In this document: piece after piece, positions 35,519-44,251 of the stretch
Layout of the letters: each line of letters begins with the position of its first letter
How positions within the stretch are numbered: the stretch's first letter is position 1
Origin: Candidatus Wolfebacteria bacterium
GTDB taxonomy: Bacteria > Patescibacteriota > Minisyncoccia > Phycocordibacterales > Phycocordibacteraceae
Direction of reading: 5' to 3'
DNA length: 58,406 nucleotides
Assembly: GCA_002400985.2 (NCBI GenBank)
Contig: NVRX02000006.1
Location: 33,110-91,515, forward strand
Position numbers and translations under genes: made by a program
The notes under the pieces: generated by a model
The model's input: only the letters and a program-made list of their open reading frames with translations
What the model was told of the DNA's origin: nothing
The model's database searches: none

Positions 35519-36442
35519 TTACTTGGTCTTTAAGTGAACATAAATATCCTCAAGTGCTTTTACTGCATCTCCCGCAGCAATATTATTTTGGTGATATAGC
35601 TCATCCGTACAATCTCCAGCAGACCAGATACCAGGAGTTTTTGTTTGTTGGTTTTTTGGATCTACTATAATTCTCTTATAATCATCAAGCTCAACAATAT
35701 CTGCAGCAAAATCTGTTGAAGGAACCATTCCAATTTCAACAAAGACACCAGAGACAGGAAGCTCTTTTTCTTTTCCTTGCGCTTCATATTTTAGACCTGT
35801 TACAAACTTGTCTCCAAGCACCTCCAAAGTATTTGCATTGGTAATGGCAGTCATCTTTGGATCTGCAAGAACTTTTTCAACAGTAATAGGGTCTGCCTTG
35901 AAAGAGTCTCCTCGGTGTAGAAGGGTGACGCTCTTTGTGTACGCAAGAAGCTGTGCTGCAGTTTCAAATCCTGCATTTCCTCCACCAATAACTACAACAT
36001 CCATGTCTGTAAAGAGTGGGCCGTCGCACGATGCACAATAGGTAAGTCCTTTATGTTCAAAAATATCTGCACCTTTAGCAGGAAGACGCCTCCTGTTTGC
36101 TCCCGATGCAATAAGTACCGCACGTGATTCAAATGATTTACCTTTATCTGTTGTGGTTACAAAAGACCGTGCGGCTTTCTTTTCTAGTTTTATAACTGTT
36201 TGGCCTTCATGTATTTCAATAATATCTCCTTTGTAAGCATCAAGGTGTGCTTTAAAATTTTTTACTAAATCTAGGCCAGAAATATGAGGTGTTCCTATCC
36301 AGTTTTGAATATCTTCTGAAACAACACTTTGTCCTCCAATTTCTGTGGCGACAATTACAGTCTTTAACTTTTTTCGAGCTGCATACACACCAGCAGCTAC
36401 TGCTGCTGGACCACCTCCTATAATTACAAGATCGTACTGCAT
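35519..36442 (-). CDS. trxB: Thioredoxin reductase
   Basis: 307-aa FAD/NADPH flavoprotein. FAD site YDLVIIGGGPAAVAAGVYAARKKL, redox-active CASCDG, second nucleotide-binding fold VVVIGGGNAGFETAAQLL, and C-terminal GIWSAGDCTDELYHQNNIAAGDAVKAL. The NADPH-selecting HRRxxxR element reads HRGDSFKAD, so cofactor preference may differ. The ORF track adds 43 N-terminal residues; the ATG at 36442 (MQYDLV) aligns with the family. It would feed glutaredoxin, MsrB and RNR. Confidence 0.95.
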   Translation of the reverse strand: MQYDLVIIGGGPAAVAAGVYAARKKLKTVIVATEIGGQSVVSEDIQNWIGTPHISGLDLVKNFKAHLDAYKGDIIEIHEGQTVIKLEKKAARSFVTTTDKGKSFESRAVLIASGANRRRLPAKGADIFEHKGLTYCASCDGPLFTDMDVVVIGGGNAGFETAAQLLAYTKSVTLLHRGDSFKADPITVEKVLADPKMTAITNANTLEVLGDKFVTGLKYEAQGKEKELPVSGVFVEIGMVPSTDFAADIVELDDYKRIIVDPKNQQTKTPGIWSAGDCTDELYHQNNIAAGDAVKALEDIYVHLKTK

Positions 36443-36503
36443 ATATAAATACTGAACTGTTAATACAGCCCAGTATACATCAAACAAAGAGTGTTTGTTT
36501 TTA

Positions 36504-37691
36504 TTATTTGTTCCGTCGTAGGAAAGAAGGGATTGCTCCACCAATGTTTTCTTTTTCTTCTCCCTCTTCAATAGCTTCTTTTGTTTCCTGTTTCTCTGCC
36601 TCTTTCTTTTCTTCTGGAGTCTCTTTACTCTTTGGGATTACTGAGTTGTAGATTCGATCTCTTTCATCTTCTTGTTCTTTTCGAGGTAGTGAAAATAGAG
36701 ACGTATTTCGCTCTGGAGCAAGACTGGGGCTTTTGTCAGGGAATCCTGTGGCAATAACGATTACACGGATATGACCCTTCTTAAGCTTTTCATCTTTCAT
36801 AATACCAAAGATGATTTTTGCATCTGCGTCCACTGCTTCAGTAACAACCTTTGCAGCTTCTTGTACCTCAAGGATTCCAAGGTCGTCACTTCCTGCAACA
36901 GCAAGGAGAACGCCTTTGGCTCCTGAGATAGACACATCAAGTAGTGGGGAATTGATAGCAATCTCTGCAGCATCTTTGGCTCGTGTATCGCCATCTGCAA
37001 TACCGATACCCATAAGAGCAGGTCCTGCCTCCTCCATTACAGACTTGATATCATTGAAGTCTGTATTGATCTCTCCCGCGGTAGTAATAATATCTGAAAC
37101 CCCTTCAACAGCCTGTCGAAGGATATCGTCACACATTGCAAATGCTGATTTGCTTGTAGTGTTTTGATCAACAATAGTAAGCAGTTTGTCATTTGGAATA
37201 ACAATATATGCATCTACTGCGTCTTTTAATTCTGCAAGACCGTGGTCTGCAGTCCGCATTCGTTGCTGTCCTTCAAATGAGAAGGGCTTTGTAACGATAG
37301 CAACTGTAAGTGCACCAAGCTCTTGTGCAATACGTGCAATAACAGGAGCAGCACCAGTACCGGTACCTCCTCCCATCCCACAGGTAACAAACACCATGTC
37401 TGATCCCTTCAGTGCTTCTTGGATTTCTTCACGTGTTTCCTCTGCGGCTCGTTGTCCTGTTTCTGGATGTCCTCCAGCACCAAGTCCTCGAGTTACATTT
37501 TTTCCAATATGGATTTTTCTCTTTGCAAGAGAACGATGCAAGTCTTGTGCATCAGTATTAATAGAAATAAACTCAACACCTTTCACTTTTGTGTTAATCA
37601 TATGATTAACAGCGTTGTTTCCTGAACCTCCAACACCTACCACTCTGATTCGTGCAAATGATTCTACGTCGGGCTGTACTTTTCTTGCCAT
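36504..37691 (-). CDS. ftsZ: Cell division GTPase FtsZ
   Basis: 395 aa tubulin homologue forming the Z-ring. RIRVVGVGGSGNNAVNHMI, the tubulin signature GGGTGTGAAPVIA and the T7 loop NTDFNDIKSVM are intact. An acidic/basic linker leads to a conserved C-terminal peptide IPSFLRRNK that would bind FtsA. ftsA lies just upstream (86 bp) on the same strand. Confidence 0.98.
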   Translation of the reverse strand: MARKVQPDVESFARIRVVGVGGSGNNAVNHMINTKVKGVEFISINTDAQDLHRSLAKRKIHIGKNVTRGLGAGGHPETGQRAAEETREEIQEALKGSDMVFVTCGMGGGTGTGAAPVIARIAQELGALTVAIVTKPFSFEGQQRMRTADHGLAELKDAVDAYIVIPNDKLLTIVDQNTTSKSAFAMCDDILRQAVEGVSDIITTAGEINTDFNDIKSVMEEAGPALMGIGIADGDTRAKDAAEIAINSPLLDVSISGAKGVLLAVAGSDDLGILEVQEAAKVVTEAVDADAKIIFGIMKDEKLKKGHIRVIVIATGFPDKSPSLAPERNTSLFSLPRKEQEDERDRIYNSVIPKSKETPEEKKEAEKQETKEAIEEGEEKENIGGAIPSFLRRNK

Positions 37692-37718
37692 ATCTTACGC
37701 GTTTATTAGTTGCCCCCT

Positions 37719-37747
37719 ATCATACAGAAATAAAGCACAGCTTGCAA
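37719..37747 (-). promoter_or_regulatory. ftsZ promoter
   Basis: Minus strand TTGCAA (37747-37742), 17-bp spacer, TATGAT (37724-37719) with upstream TG. Leader of about 20 nt to the ATG at 37691. It lets ftsZ be expressed independently of ftsA. Confidence 0.6.
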
Positions 37748-37777
37748 AGCGTTGACATAATGGCTTGTTTTGTGTCT

Positions 37778-38950
37778 TTACGGAAGGAATTGTTTGAAGA
37801 ATTTTGTGAAAGAGTTTCCTGCATTTCGAACCATGGTACCAGCCTGTGTTTCCTGCTCACTTGTAAGTCCCCAAATGGTGAGTCCGTACGCAACAGCCCA
37901 TGAAGAGTCTTTAATTTGTGTATTTTCTGGCACTTGGAGTTGTGCTGTTCGTGAAGGGAGCTTTAGACAAGATTTTGCAATTTCTCTTATGTCTCCAATA
38001 CCTGCCCCTCCTCCAGCAAGAACAATTCCTGCAGGAAGCATTCTACTTCTGCCAATTTCTTTAAGGTGTGCCTCAATAAGTGTAAAAATAGTCTTCAGTC
38101 TTTGTTGAATAATAGAACGTACACGTTTTTCTGGATATCCTTCTCCTGCTAATTTATTAAGTTTTAGTTTTTCTGCATCTTCCGGAGGTATACGAAGTGC
38201 AAGTGCGAGATCATCGGTAATATTTGCACTTCCAATATCAAACATTTTTATTGAAACGGGGATGCTGTGATCATAAATAACAATAGATACTGTTTCTGCT
38301 CCAATATTTGCCAACACAACACCTTTCATCTTTTGTTCTTTTGAAAGTGTTACAAAACTTCCTGCAAGAGGGGACGCCATTTCATCCAATACTTCAATAC
38401 CTGTTTCTTCAACAGCTGCAACGAGGTCATCATGATGTTGTTTAAGTGTCGTAATAAAAAGTACTTCAACTTCAAGTTTTGTTCCGTTCATTCCCTGGGG
38501 TCTATTCCCGTGTACTTTGTGTCCATCGAGAGTGTATGAAAGTGGAATCTGGTGAAGGATTCTTCTATTAGTTAAATTTGGTTCTGCAAGTGTATGTGCT
38601 GCTTCAATTACTTTTTCAACATCAAGGTCTGTTACCTCAGAGTCTGCTCGTTGAATAATTGTTTCTCCTGTTGTTTTTATTTCATCAAGACCGATTCCTC
38701 CAATAGACAAGAATGTCTTTTTTGTTTGTACTCCTGCAGCTTGTTCTGCTTGTGCATGTGCCTCTGCAACACTGCGGGATACGTCAGCAATATTTACAAT
38801 GTAGCCATGCCGGAGACCCTTACTCTCAGAAAGTCCCGTCCCGAGAATTTTAGGATAGGTGCTCCCACTTTTTGTTTGCACAACCTCAGCAATAACCACC
38901 TTTACTTGGTGGGTTCCAATATCTATACCTGTTGCGATTCGGCGTGCCAT
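37778..38950 (-). CDS. ftsA: Cell division protein FtsA
   Basis: 390-aa actin-like membrane tether for FtsZ. TGIDIGTHQVKVVIAEV (phosphate 1), ANIGAETVSIVIYD (phosphate 2) and GIVLAGGGAGIGDI (adenosine motif). The C-terminus ends in an amphipathic helix (SFTKFFKQFLP) for membrane binding. An SHS2/1C domain lies near residues 85-165. Upstream of ftsZ, the usual order. Confidence 0.95.
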   Translation of the reverse strand: MARRIATGIDIGTHQVKVVIAEVVQTKSGSTYPKILGTGLSESKGLRHGYIVNIADVSRSVAEAHAQAEQAAGVQTKKTFLSIGGIGLDEIKTTGETIIQRADSEVTDLDVEKVIEAAHTLAEPNLTNRRILHQIPLSYTLDGHKVHGNRPQGMNGTKLEVEVLFITTLKQHHDDLVAAVEETGIEVLDEMASPLAGSFVTLSKEQKMKGVVLANIGAETVSIVIYDHSIPVSIKMFDIGSANITDDLALALRIPPEDAEKLKLNKLAGEGYPEKRVRSIIQQRLKTIFTLIEAHLKEIGRSRMLPAGIVLAGGGAGIGDIREIAKSCLKLPSRTAQLQVPENTQIKDSSWAVAYGLTIWGLTSEQETQAGTMVRNAGNSFTKFFKQFLP

Positions 38951-38972
38951 AGAATATACATAGGCGCGATAC

Positions 38973-39353
38973 TTATGAGTATTTTTTCACAAGCTTCTGC
39001 TCCTTCTTTTCCATTGTATCCCCATGACTCATACCCTCCAAATGTAACAATCCGTGGATAAACAATTGAAGTGTCCAAGTAGTGTACGAAATACTATATT
39101 TCTTCGCTTCTCGCTTCGCTTCTCGTAAGTTTATAAACATTTCTCCAGAGGATTCAGTAAGTGGAAAGGTAAGTACATTTGGTGTGTATCCCTTTCCTCT
39201 TCGTTCTACATTGAGTCGTGTAGAAAGCATGTCACCAACAAACACAAGAGACAAATCAAAATCTTTTCCGAGAACATCGGTTTTTATTTGTTTATATAAA
39301 ATTCGCGGAGGAATACCCCGCGAAGTTTTACGAATTGAAAAATTTGTATCCAT
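38973..39353 (-). CDS. ybeY: Endoribonuclease YbeY
   Basis: 126-aa metalloprotein in 16S rRNA maturation and ribosome quality control. The zinc motif HGLLHLEGMSHGD keeps the three histidines (canonical HGxLHLxGYDH). Upstream LSLVFVGDMLSTRLN and VLTFPLTE match the family. It lies between ftsA and rpsU, spacing 22 and 3 nt, in one operon. Confidence 0.93.
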   Translation of the reverse strand: MDTNFSIRKTSRGIPPRILYKQIKTDVLGKDFDLSLVFVGDMLSTRLNVERRGKGYTPNVLTFPLTESSGEMFINLREAKREAKKYSISYTTWTLQLFIHGLLHLEGMSHGDTMEKKEQKLVKKYS

Positions 39354-39356
39354 TGT

Positions 39357-39620
39357 TTAACGACGACGTCCTCGTGTACGACGAGCATTAGGGTCAATCT
39401 TACCAAGCTTTACATCTTCTTCGTACTTTGCTCGTTTTGCAAGAGAGTGGAGTCTATTCTTTTGCTGCATGTTCTTTGAGATTGATCGATCATAAAATCG
39501 ACGATTTCGCACTGTTCGCACAATAGCCGCGCTCATAGCCCGACGTGAAAAACGACGAATAAGCGACATGCTATTTTCGTTTCCTTTCCTTACAACTTCT
39601 GCACGAATTACGTTATTCAT
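39357..39620 (-). CDS. rpsU: Small ribosomal subunit protein bS21
   Basis: 87 aa: VRKGNENSMSLIRRFSRRAMSAAIVRTVRNRRFYDRSISK is a typical bS21 core. The C-terminus is longer and very basic (PNARRTRGRRR). bS21 sits near the 16S 3' end and affects initiation, of interest given the many leaderless starts here. Precedes ybeY. Confidence 0.92.
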   Translation of the reverse strand: MNNVIRAEVVRKGNENSMSLIRRFSRRAMSAAIVRTVRNRRFYDRSISKNMQQKNRLHSLAKRAKYEEDVKLGKIDPNARRTRGRRR

Positions 39621-39662
39621 AAGTGGGAAGAATGTACCATGGAGAATAGAAAAAGGGAAGTC

Positions 39663-40826
39663 CTATTTCAACTTTTGTAGCTCCTCAATAAGAGAATCTA
39701 TAGGAACAATAGTTTGAGAGTTTGTTGCTCGGTCTCTAATGATGACACTTTTATCTATTGCTTCCTTATGACCCATAATCATTAGGTACGGAGATGTAAT
39801 AGTATCTGCAACAGCCATTTGGTCCATAAGTGACTCAATACCAATTGTTTGCATGAGTTTTATGTTTGCTGCACGTAAATCTTCAAGAAGAGAAAGGCTG
39901 AGACGTTTTGCTTCTGGTCCAACCTGCACAAAAACAATAGGTGCAGCGAGTCTTTTCTTTGGAACCCTTTTACACTCAGTCTCACTTGTTGTATGTGCAC
40001 GTAATACTCCTCCAATAGCGTATCCTCCTTCTTCGTAAAACTTACTTGCAAGCGTGTTGTACCTTCCTCCTCGTACAATAGGCCCTGCGCTTGTAACAAG
40101 CTCAAAGTTTGTTTCAGAAAGGTTGCCTTTTCTGTCAAAAAGATGTGGTGCAAGTTTGTACTGAGTTTTTGTTGCTTCAAGGTATTCAAGAAGTTTCTCA
40201 AGTTGTGTGCGAGAACCTTCAGACAGGTAATCCATAGGAGAGGGAGCTCTGTGCCCTAAACCATCTTCGTATCGAAGAAGGTGGTCAAGTGCCTCCAGAG
40301 GGTCATTTCTGAGGTATGCCTGCGTCTGAGGAGAAAGCTCACTAGAGTTTCTGCTGAAGAAGTTTCCAAGTTCCCTAGAATATCGAACAAGCGTATCTGC
40401 ATCTCCCATAGAATTTACATGCACTATAGGCTCTTCTTTTGTAAGGTCTTGGACAAGTGCTTTAAATGTTCGTAAAAGAAGTGCTTCTGCAATTGATTTT
40501 TGAACACCAACAATATGAAGGTGTATAGAAAGTTGCTTCGGTGTTTTTCGTCCAGGTGTTGCATTGCTGCTCCAAAAGAATCGTGCACGACCAAGTGGGT
40601 CTACATCGTACTCTTTCATTGTTCGCAAGAACTGTGCAAATACAGCACTAGTTGGATCCATGCTTTTTGGATCTACACCTTCTGGGTAGGTTGTTTTTTT
40701 CCTCCTGTCTTTCCTTCCGTTTAGAAAGTTTGGCAAATATTCAAATCCGTAATATGAAGCAATGACATTAGTGCGCTTAAGTAGCACATCAGGATCAATT
40801 GTTAAAAATATATCGTTTTGTCCCAT
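39663..40826 (-). CDS. Histidyl-tRNA synthetase-like protein (HisRS/HisZ-like, divergent)
   Basis: 387 aa. The second half looks like class II HisRS: VRGGRYNTLASKFYEEGGYAIGGVLRAH resembles the motif-3 region (GGRYDxL..GFA.G.ER), and residues about 290-385 form a HisRS-type anticodon domain (VFVQVGPEAKRLSLSLLEDLR, YLMIMGHKEAIDKSVIIRD). The first half is unusual: no normal motif 1/2 FRxE or LVRGLDYYT is seen. QLSIHLHIVGVQKSIAEALLLR could be a remnant. It may be a non-catalytic paralogue. It sits 1 nt after lepB. Confidence 0.65.
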   Translation of the reverse strand: MGQNDIFLTIDPDVLLKRTNVIASYYGFEYLPNFLNGRKDRRKKTTYPEGVDPKSMDPTSAVFAQFLRTMKEYDVDPLGRARFFWSSNATPGRKTPKQLSIHLHIVGVQKSIAEALLLRTFKALVQDLTKEEPIVHVNSMGDADTLVRYSRELGNFFSRNSSELSPQTQAYLRNDPLEALDHLLRYEDGLGHRAPSPMDYLSEGSRTQLEKLLEYLEATKTQYKLAPHLFDRKGNLSETNFELVTSAGPIVRGGRYNTLASKFYEEGGYAIGGVLRAHTTSETECKRVPKKRLAAPIVFVQVGPEAKRLSLSLLEDLRAANIKLMQTIGIESLMDQMAVADTITSPYLMIMGHKEAIDKSVIIRDRATNSQTIVPIDSLIEELQKLK

Positions 40827-40827
40827 A

Positions 40828-41367
40828 TTATATTCCTGGAAGGTAATCTATATTAGTAATTGGAAGAAGTCTCAAGAAGGCTCGCCCCATAATGTTTTCT
40901 TTTGGTAGCACTCCCCATACTCGTGAGTCTGCACTTCGAGGTCTATTGTCCCCAAGTACGTAGTACTCATCTACTCCAAGGGTAAGACTCTGCCTTCCAA
41001 AGAGTGGTCCATCGAATTTTGCATATGGTTCCACCAGTTGGATGGTTCCAACTCCCGGTGTTGTTATTGTTACTGTTTCGTCATCAACAACCACTGTTTC
41101 TCCGGGAAGTCCAACAATTCTTTTAATAAAAAATACAGAAGGGTCTTTAGGATACCTAAAGGTGATAACGTCTCCACGCTTAGGTTCATTAAATTTGTAG
41201 GTAAGTTGGTCAATGATGAGGTACTCACTGTCCATGTAGGTTGGTTCCATAGATGCACCTTGTACAACAAATGGTTGTGCAATAAAGAGACGGAATGGAA
41301 TAACAATAAGAGTAGCGAGGAAGAGAAAGACAAGTATTTCGCGAAATAAAAACTTTAGAAAGGTCAT
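40828..41367 (-). CDS. lepB: Signal peptidase I
   Basis: 179-aa membrane serine protease that removes signal peptides. One N-terminal helix (ILVFLFLATLIVIPFRLFI), catalytic serine in QGASMEPT, catalytic lysine in FFIKRIVGLPGE, and box E YYVLGDNRPRSADSRVWG. Divergent from pth. Confidence 0.96.
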   Translation of the reverse strand: MTFLKFLFREILVFLFLATLIVIPFRLFIAQPFVVQGASMEPTYMDSEYLIIDQLTYKFNEPKRGDVITFRYPKDPSVFFIKRIVGLPGETVVVDDETVTITTPGVGTIQLVEPYAKFDGPLFGRQSLTLGVDEYYVLGDNRPRSADSRVWGVLPKENIMGRAFLRLLPITNIDYLPGI

Positions 41368-41419
41368 ACGTGGACACCATTGTACTTAAGGCGCGCGAGC
41401 AACGCAACTTTTTATTTGA

Positions 41420-41425
41420 TACACT
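41420..41425 (+). promoter_or_regulatory. -10 box, leaderless start of pth
   Basis: TACACT lies 7 nt before the ATG at 41433. Confidence 0.4.
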
Positions 41426-41432
41426 CTAATCA

Positions 41433-42026
41433 ATGGCATATACAATCATCGGACTGGGAAACCCAGGAGGGGAATATACAAACACAAAACACAATGTGGG
41501 ACGCATGGTGGTTACCCTTCTTGCAGACACATTTGATATAGAAATGAAAGCGCACACTGCAAGTAACTCAGATAAAGGAGTTGGAATTATTGAAGGTGAG
41601 AAGGTGACGCTTCTTTCTCCAAACACCTTCATGAACAAGTCAGGGTCTGCAGTTTTAAAAATAGTTAAGAGTGTAAAAGCTGCTCAGAAGATGATTGTGA
41701 TATATGACGATCTTGATTTGCCTCTTGGCAAAATAAAAATTTCATATGGAGGAGGGTCAGGTGGACATAAAGGTGTTGACTCAATAATGCGCGGATTAAA
41801 AACAAAAGATTTTATTCGATTGCGTATAGGAATATCGGCAACAACTCCAGGAGGTAAGATAAAGAAACCAAAAGGTGAAGATAACGTCATCAAACACCTC
41901 ATGGGTGATTTTGGAAGAGATAAGACTGTTTGGAACAAGGTAAAGAAAAAGACGAGGGAAGCTGTAGAGCTTATCCTCGCCAATGGGCAAGTTATTGCCC
42001 AAAATGAAATAAATAGCTGGCGATAG
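41433..42026 (+). CDS. pth: Peptidyl-tRNA hydrolase
   Basis: 197 aa; recycles peptidyl-tRNA. IIGLGNPGGEYTNTKHNVGRM has the catalytic His, TFMNKSGSAV and VIYDDLDLPLGKIKISYGGGSGGHKGVDSI the substrate-binding Asn/Asp residues. A basic insertion (GGKIKKPKGEDNVIKH) is mild. Typical length. Confidence 0.96.
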   Translation: MAYTIIGLGNPGGEYTNTKHNVGRMVVTLLADTFDIEMKAHTASNSDKGVGIIEGEKVTLLSPNTFMNKSGSAVLKIVKSVKAAQKMIVIYDDLDLPLGKIKISYGGGSGGHKGVDSIMRGLKTKDFIRLRIGISATTPGGKIKKPKGEDNVIKHLMGDFGRDKTVWNKVKKKTREAVELILANGQVIAQNEINSWR

Positions 42027-42036
42027 CAAAGAATTT

Positions 42037-42065
42037 TTGACAAAAGACCTTTAAAAACATAGGTT
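42037..42065 (+). promoter_or_regulatory. Promoter of the 62-aa membrane protein gene
   Basis: Consensus TTGACA (42037-42042), 17-bp spacer, TAGGTT (42060-42065). The leader then carries AGAAGGAGGAG before the ATG at 42089. Confidence 0.45.
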
Positions 42066-42088
42066 TGTATATAGAAGGAGGAGTACTT

Positions 42089-42277
42089 ATGAGAAAGCTC
42101 TACAGACACCCATTGTGGGTTGCAGTTTCTGTTGTGTATATGCTTGCATTTGCAGCCATGGTCTACAACGTAACTGGAAAAATAGAACAGGCCTTAGGCA
42201 CATTTGTTGTTATCGGCATTGTTATTATTCTCTGTGTTGCTGTGTGCAACACACTTCGGCGCAAGATGTTGAAATAA
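42089..42277 (+). CDS. Small two-helix membrane protein, 62 aa, unknown function
   Basis: MRKLYRHPLWVAVSVVYMLAFAAMVYNVTGKIEQALGTFVVIGIVIILCVAVCNTLRRKMLK: two helices with a basic N- and C-terminus. The ORF track start at 42065 is replaced by the ATG at 42089, which has AGAAGGAGGAG at ideal distance. Promoter in front and terminator behind make it a monocistronic unit with a strong SD, in contrast to the leaderless genes around it. I do not recognise a family. Confidence 0.75.
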   Translation: MRKLYRHPLWVAVSVVYMLAFAAMVYNVTGKIEQALGTFVVIGIVIILCVAVCNTLRRKMLK

Positions 42278-42288
42278 ACTCTTGCATC

Positions 42289-42323
42289 AAAAAAACGCCC
42301 GGTTTTTAATCGGGCGCTTTTTC
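42289..42323. terminator. Bidirectional terminator
   Basis: AAAAAACGCCCG, GTTTTTAAT, CGGGCGCTTTTTC between the 62-aa gene and the convergent S1-domain gene. Confidence 0.85.
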
Positions 42324-42333
42324 TATTTAATCT

Positions 42334-43410
42334 TTAACCTTTGTATGAAAGTGTCATACGTTGATCTTTTGCTTCAAAGAGTGTGATGGTAAATGGATAT
42401 GTTTTTCCAAGCTCAAGCTTCTCTCGAAGATCTGTCATGCTTTCAAACTCTGAAACATGTACCAATCCTGCAACACCTTCCTCAATAGAGGCAAGTGCTC
42501 CGTGCTTGTTGTACTTGATAACAACACCGGTAACTTCTCCATCTTTTTTATACTTCTTTGCTGCGGCTTCCCAGGGGTTTTCTTTAAGAGCTTTGATTGA
42601 AAGAGAAACCTTTCCGTCTTTCACATCAATAACCTTTACAGAAACTTCTGTCCCTACAGGGTAGAGCGCTGAAGGGTCTTCAACAAGAGCCCAATCAATT
42701 TCTGAAATGTGCACAAGTCCTTCAAGACCTTGTTCAATTTCAACAAAGAGACCAAATTCAACTCCTCCGGTAATAGTTCCTTCTACAATATCCCCAACGT
42801 TGTATTTATCAACAGCGTCAGTTTTTGCTTCCTCTTCCTCTGGAGACTTCTCTGTAAAGATAAGTTTTCCTTCTTTTGGATCAGCAGTAATGATGCGTAC
42901 TAGAAGTGGTGTACCAATAAGTTTCTTAAGTTCTCCAAGGATTGCATCCTTGTCTCCATCCTGTACTCGAGGATAGTGCTCGCTCTTAAGCTGTGATGCA
43001 GGAAGGAATCCATCAATTCCTTGCCACTTAAGGATAAGTCCTCCTTTGTTTGCATCCTCAACATTGATTGTGTACGCACCTCCTGAGGCAATAGCAATTT
43101 CTGCTTCTCCCCAAATAGCAGCTTGTCGTGCCTCCTTTAGAGAAAGCTCAACGTACCCATCAAGTCCTGATGTATCTACAACCTTTGCACTAATAGCATC
43201 TCCAACATTTGATTTTCGAAGAATGTCAGCAGCGGTAAGGTACTCACGTCCATAAATAATACCTGTCCCAAATGGGGGAAGGTCTATGTACACTCGACCT
43301 CGGTCGATTGCTACAATCTCTCCATCAATAGTATCTCCAACCTGTGGCGGTTCTGGAGCCTCCTCAATCAAATGAGCGAGAGGGTTTTCCGTCTCTTTAA
43401 ATCCAAACAT
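42334..43410 (-). CDS. S1 RNA-binding domain protein (bS1-like)
   Basis: 358 aa with four S1 domains: about 20-95 (GDTIDGEIVAIDRGRVYIDLP), 105-185, 205-280 (GDIVEGTITGGVEFGLFVEIEQGLEGLVHISEI) and 290-358 (GEVTGVVIKYNKHGALASIEEGVAGLVHVSEF). Shorter than the six-domain E. coli bS1. It probably serves as ribosomal protein S1, which aids initiation on structured mRNAs; leaderless mRNAs do not require S1. Confidence 0.88.
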   Translation of the reverse strand: MFGFKETENPLAHLIEEAPEPPQVGDTIDGEIVAIDRGRVYIDLPPFGTGIIYGREYLTAADILRKSNVGDAISAKVVDTSGLDGYVELSLKEARQAAIWGEAEIAIASGGAYTINVEDANKGGLILKWQGIDGFLPASQLKSEHYPRVQDGDKDAILGELKKLIGTPLLVRIITADPKEGKLIFTEKSPEEEEAKTDAVDKYNVGDIVEGTITGGVEFGLFVEIEQGLEGLVHISEIDWALVEDPSALYPVGTEVSVKVIDVKDGKVSLSIKALKENPWEAAAKKYKKDGEVTGVVIKYNKHGALASIEEGVAGLVHVSEFESMTDLREKLELGKTYPFTITLFEAKDQRMTLSYKG

Positions 43411-43630
43411 ATATAATTGTCTTGGTCGGGAGTTTCGTATGTAGTACTGCGCTCACAAGGTGGCAGTGCTAGCTACATTACGTCAATTAATACTCCGTAC
43501 TGAAGTAGGAGAAATATAGCTATAAAGTAGGGAATTGTAAAGTGTTTGGTTTGATTACTCTTTTTAATATTGCCAAATACCACAAATATGGCTTAAAAAC
43601 TAGCTCGATTGTCTATTTTTACTGAGATGA
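43411..43630. other. Gene-free interval between S1 and MBL genes, with hairpins
   Basis: No credible ORF. It contains ATGTAG-n-ACTGC ... GCAGT-n-CTACAT (43439-43478), a two-segment hairpin that would lie in the 5' leader of the minus-strand S1 gene, and GCCA...TGGC near 43572-43592. Autogenous control of S1 synthesis is possible but unproven. Confidence 0.35.
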
Positions 43631-43636
43631 TATACT
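43609..43636 (+). promoter_or_regulatory. Promoter, near-leaderless start of the MBL-fold gene
   Basis: TTGTCT (43609-43614), 16-bp spacer, TATACT (43631-43636), 9 nt before the ATG at 43646. Confidence 0.5.
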
Positions 43637-43645
43637 TACCCAACT

Positions 43646-44251
43646 ATGATTATTACGCATCACGGAGGACAGTGTTTTAAGGTATCTTTTGGCGACACTA
43701 CACTCCTTTTTGATCCTCCACACAAAGATTCAAAACTTTCTCCTGTGCGATTTGGTGCAGACGTAACGCTTGTATCAAAGCTACATCCAGACTTTAACGG
43801 CCCTAAAGATGGTTCTTTTGTTATTGATGGGCCTGGTGCGTATGAGAAAAATGGTGTTGCTATTCGTGGATACCTAACAAAGAGCGAACATGGTGGACCA
43901 GAAGGTCTCAATACTATGTATGTGGTAGAACTTGAAGGAATGACCATTGTATTCCTTGGAGCCTTGAGTGATGTAACCATCCCCGCTGATGCACGAGAGG
44001 CACTCGATGAGATTGATATTTTATTTATACCTATCGGAGGCGGAGGTGTGTTGGATGCAGATGCAGCACACAAGCTTTCAACAAAGCTGGAGGCATCTAT
44101 TATTATCCCTATGCACTATGAGGGAATGGGAGACAAAGATGCACTCAAAGCCTTTACAAAAGAAGGTGCGGAAAAACCAACAGAAAAGCTCACTGTTAAA
44201 AAGAAAGATCTTGCTGATAAAAAGGGTGATATTATGATACTAACGGTATGA
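43646..44251 (+). CDS. Metallo-beta-lactamase-fold protein (UlaG-like), possibly without a full metal site
   Basis: 201 aa. The fold pattern is clear: MIITHHGGQCFKVSFGDTTLLFDPP, IDGPGAYEKNGVAIRGY, VFLGALSDVTIPADAREALDEIDILFIPIGGGGVLDADAAHKLSTKLEASIIIPMHYEG. The usual HxHxDH motif reads KLHPDFNG, so only one His and the Asp remain there; the C-terminal His (PMHYEG) is present. Hydrolase activity is uncertain. It overlaps the next gene by 4 bp (ATGA). Confidence 0.8.
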   Translation: MIITHHGGQCFKVSFGDTTLLFDPPHKDSKLSPVRFGADVTLVSKLHPDFNGPKDGSFVIDGPGAYEKNGVAIRGYLTKSEHGGPEGLNTMYVVELEGMTIVFLGALSDVTIPADAREALDEIDILFIPIGGGGVLDADAAHKLSTKLEASIIIPMHYEGMGDKDALKAFTKEGAEKPTEKLTVKKKDLADKKGDIMILTV

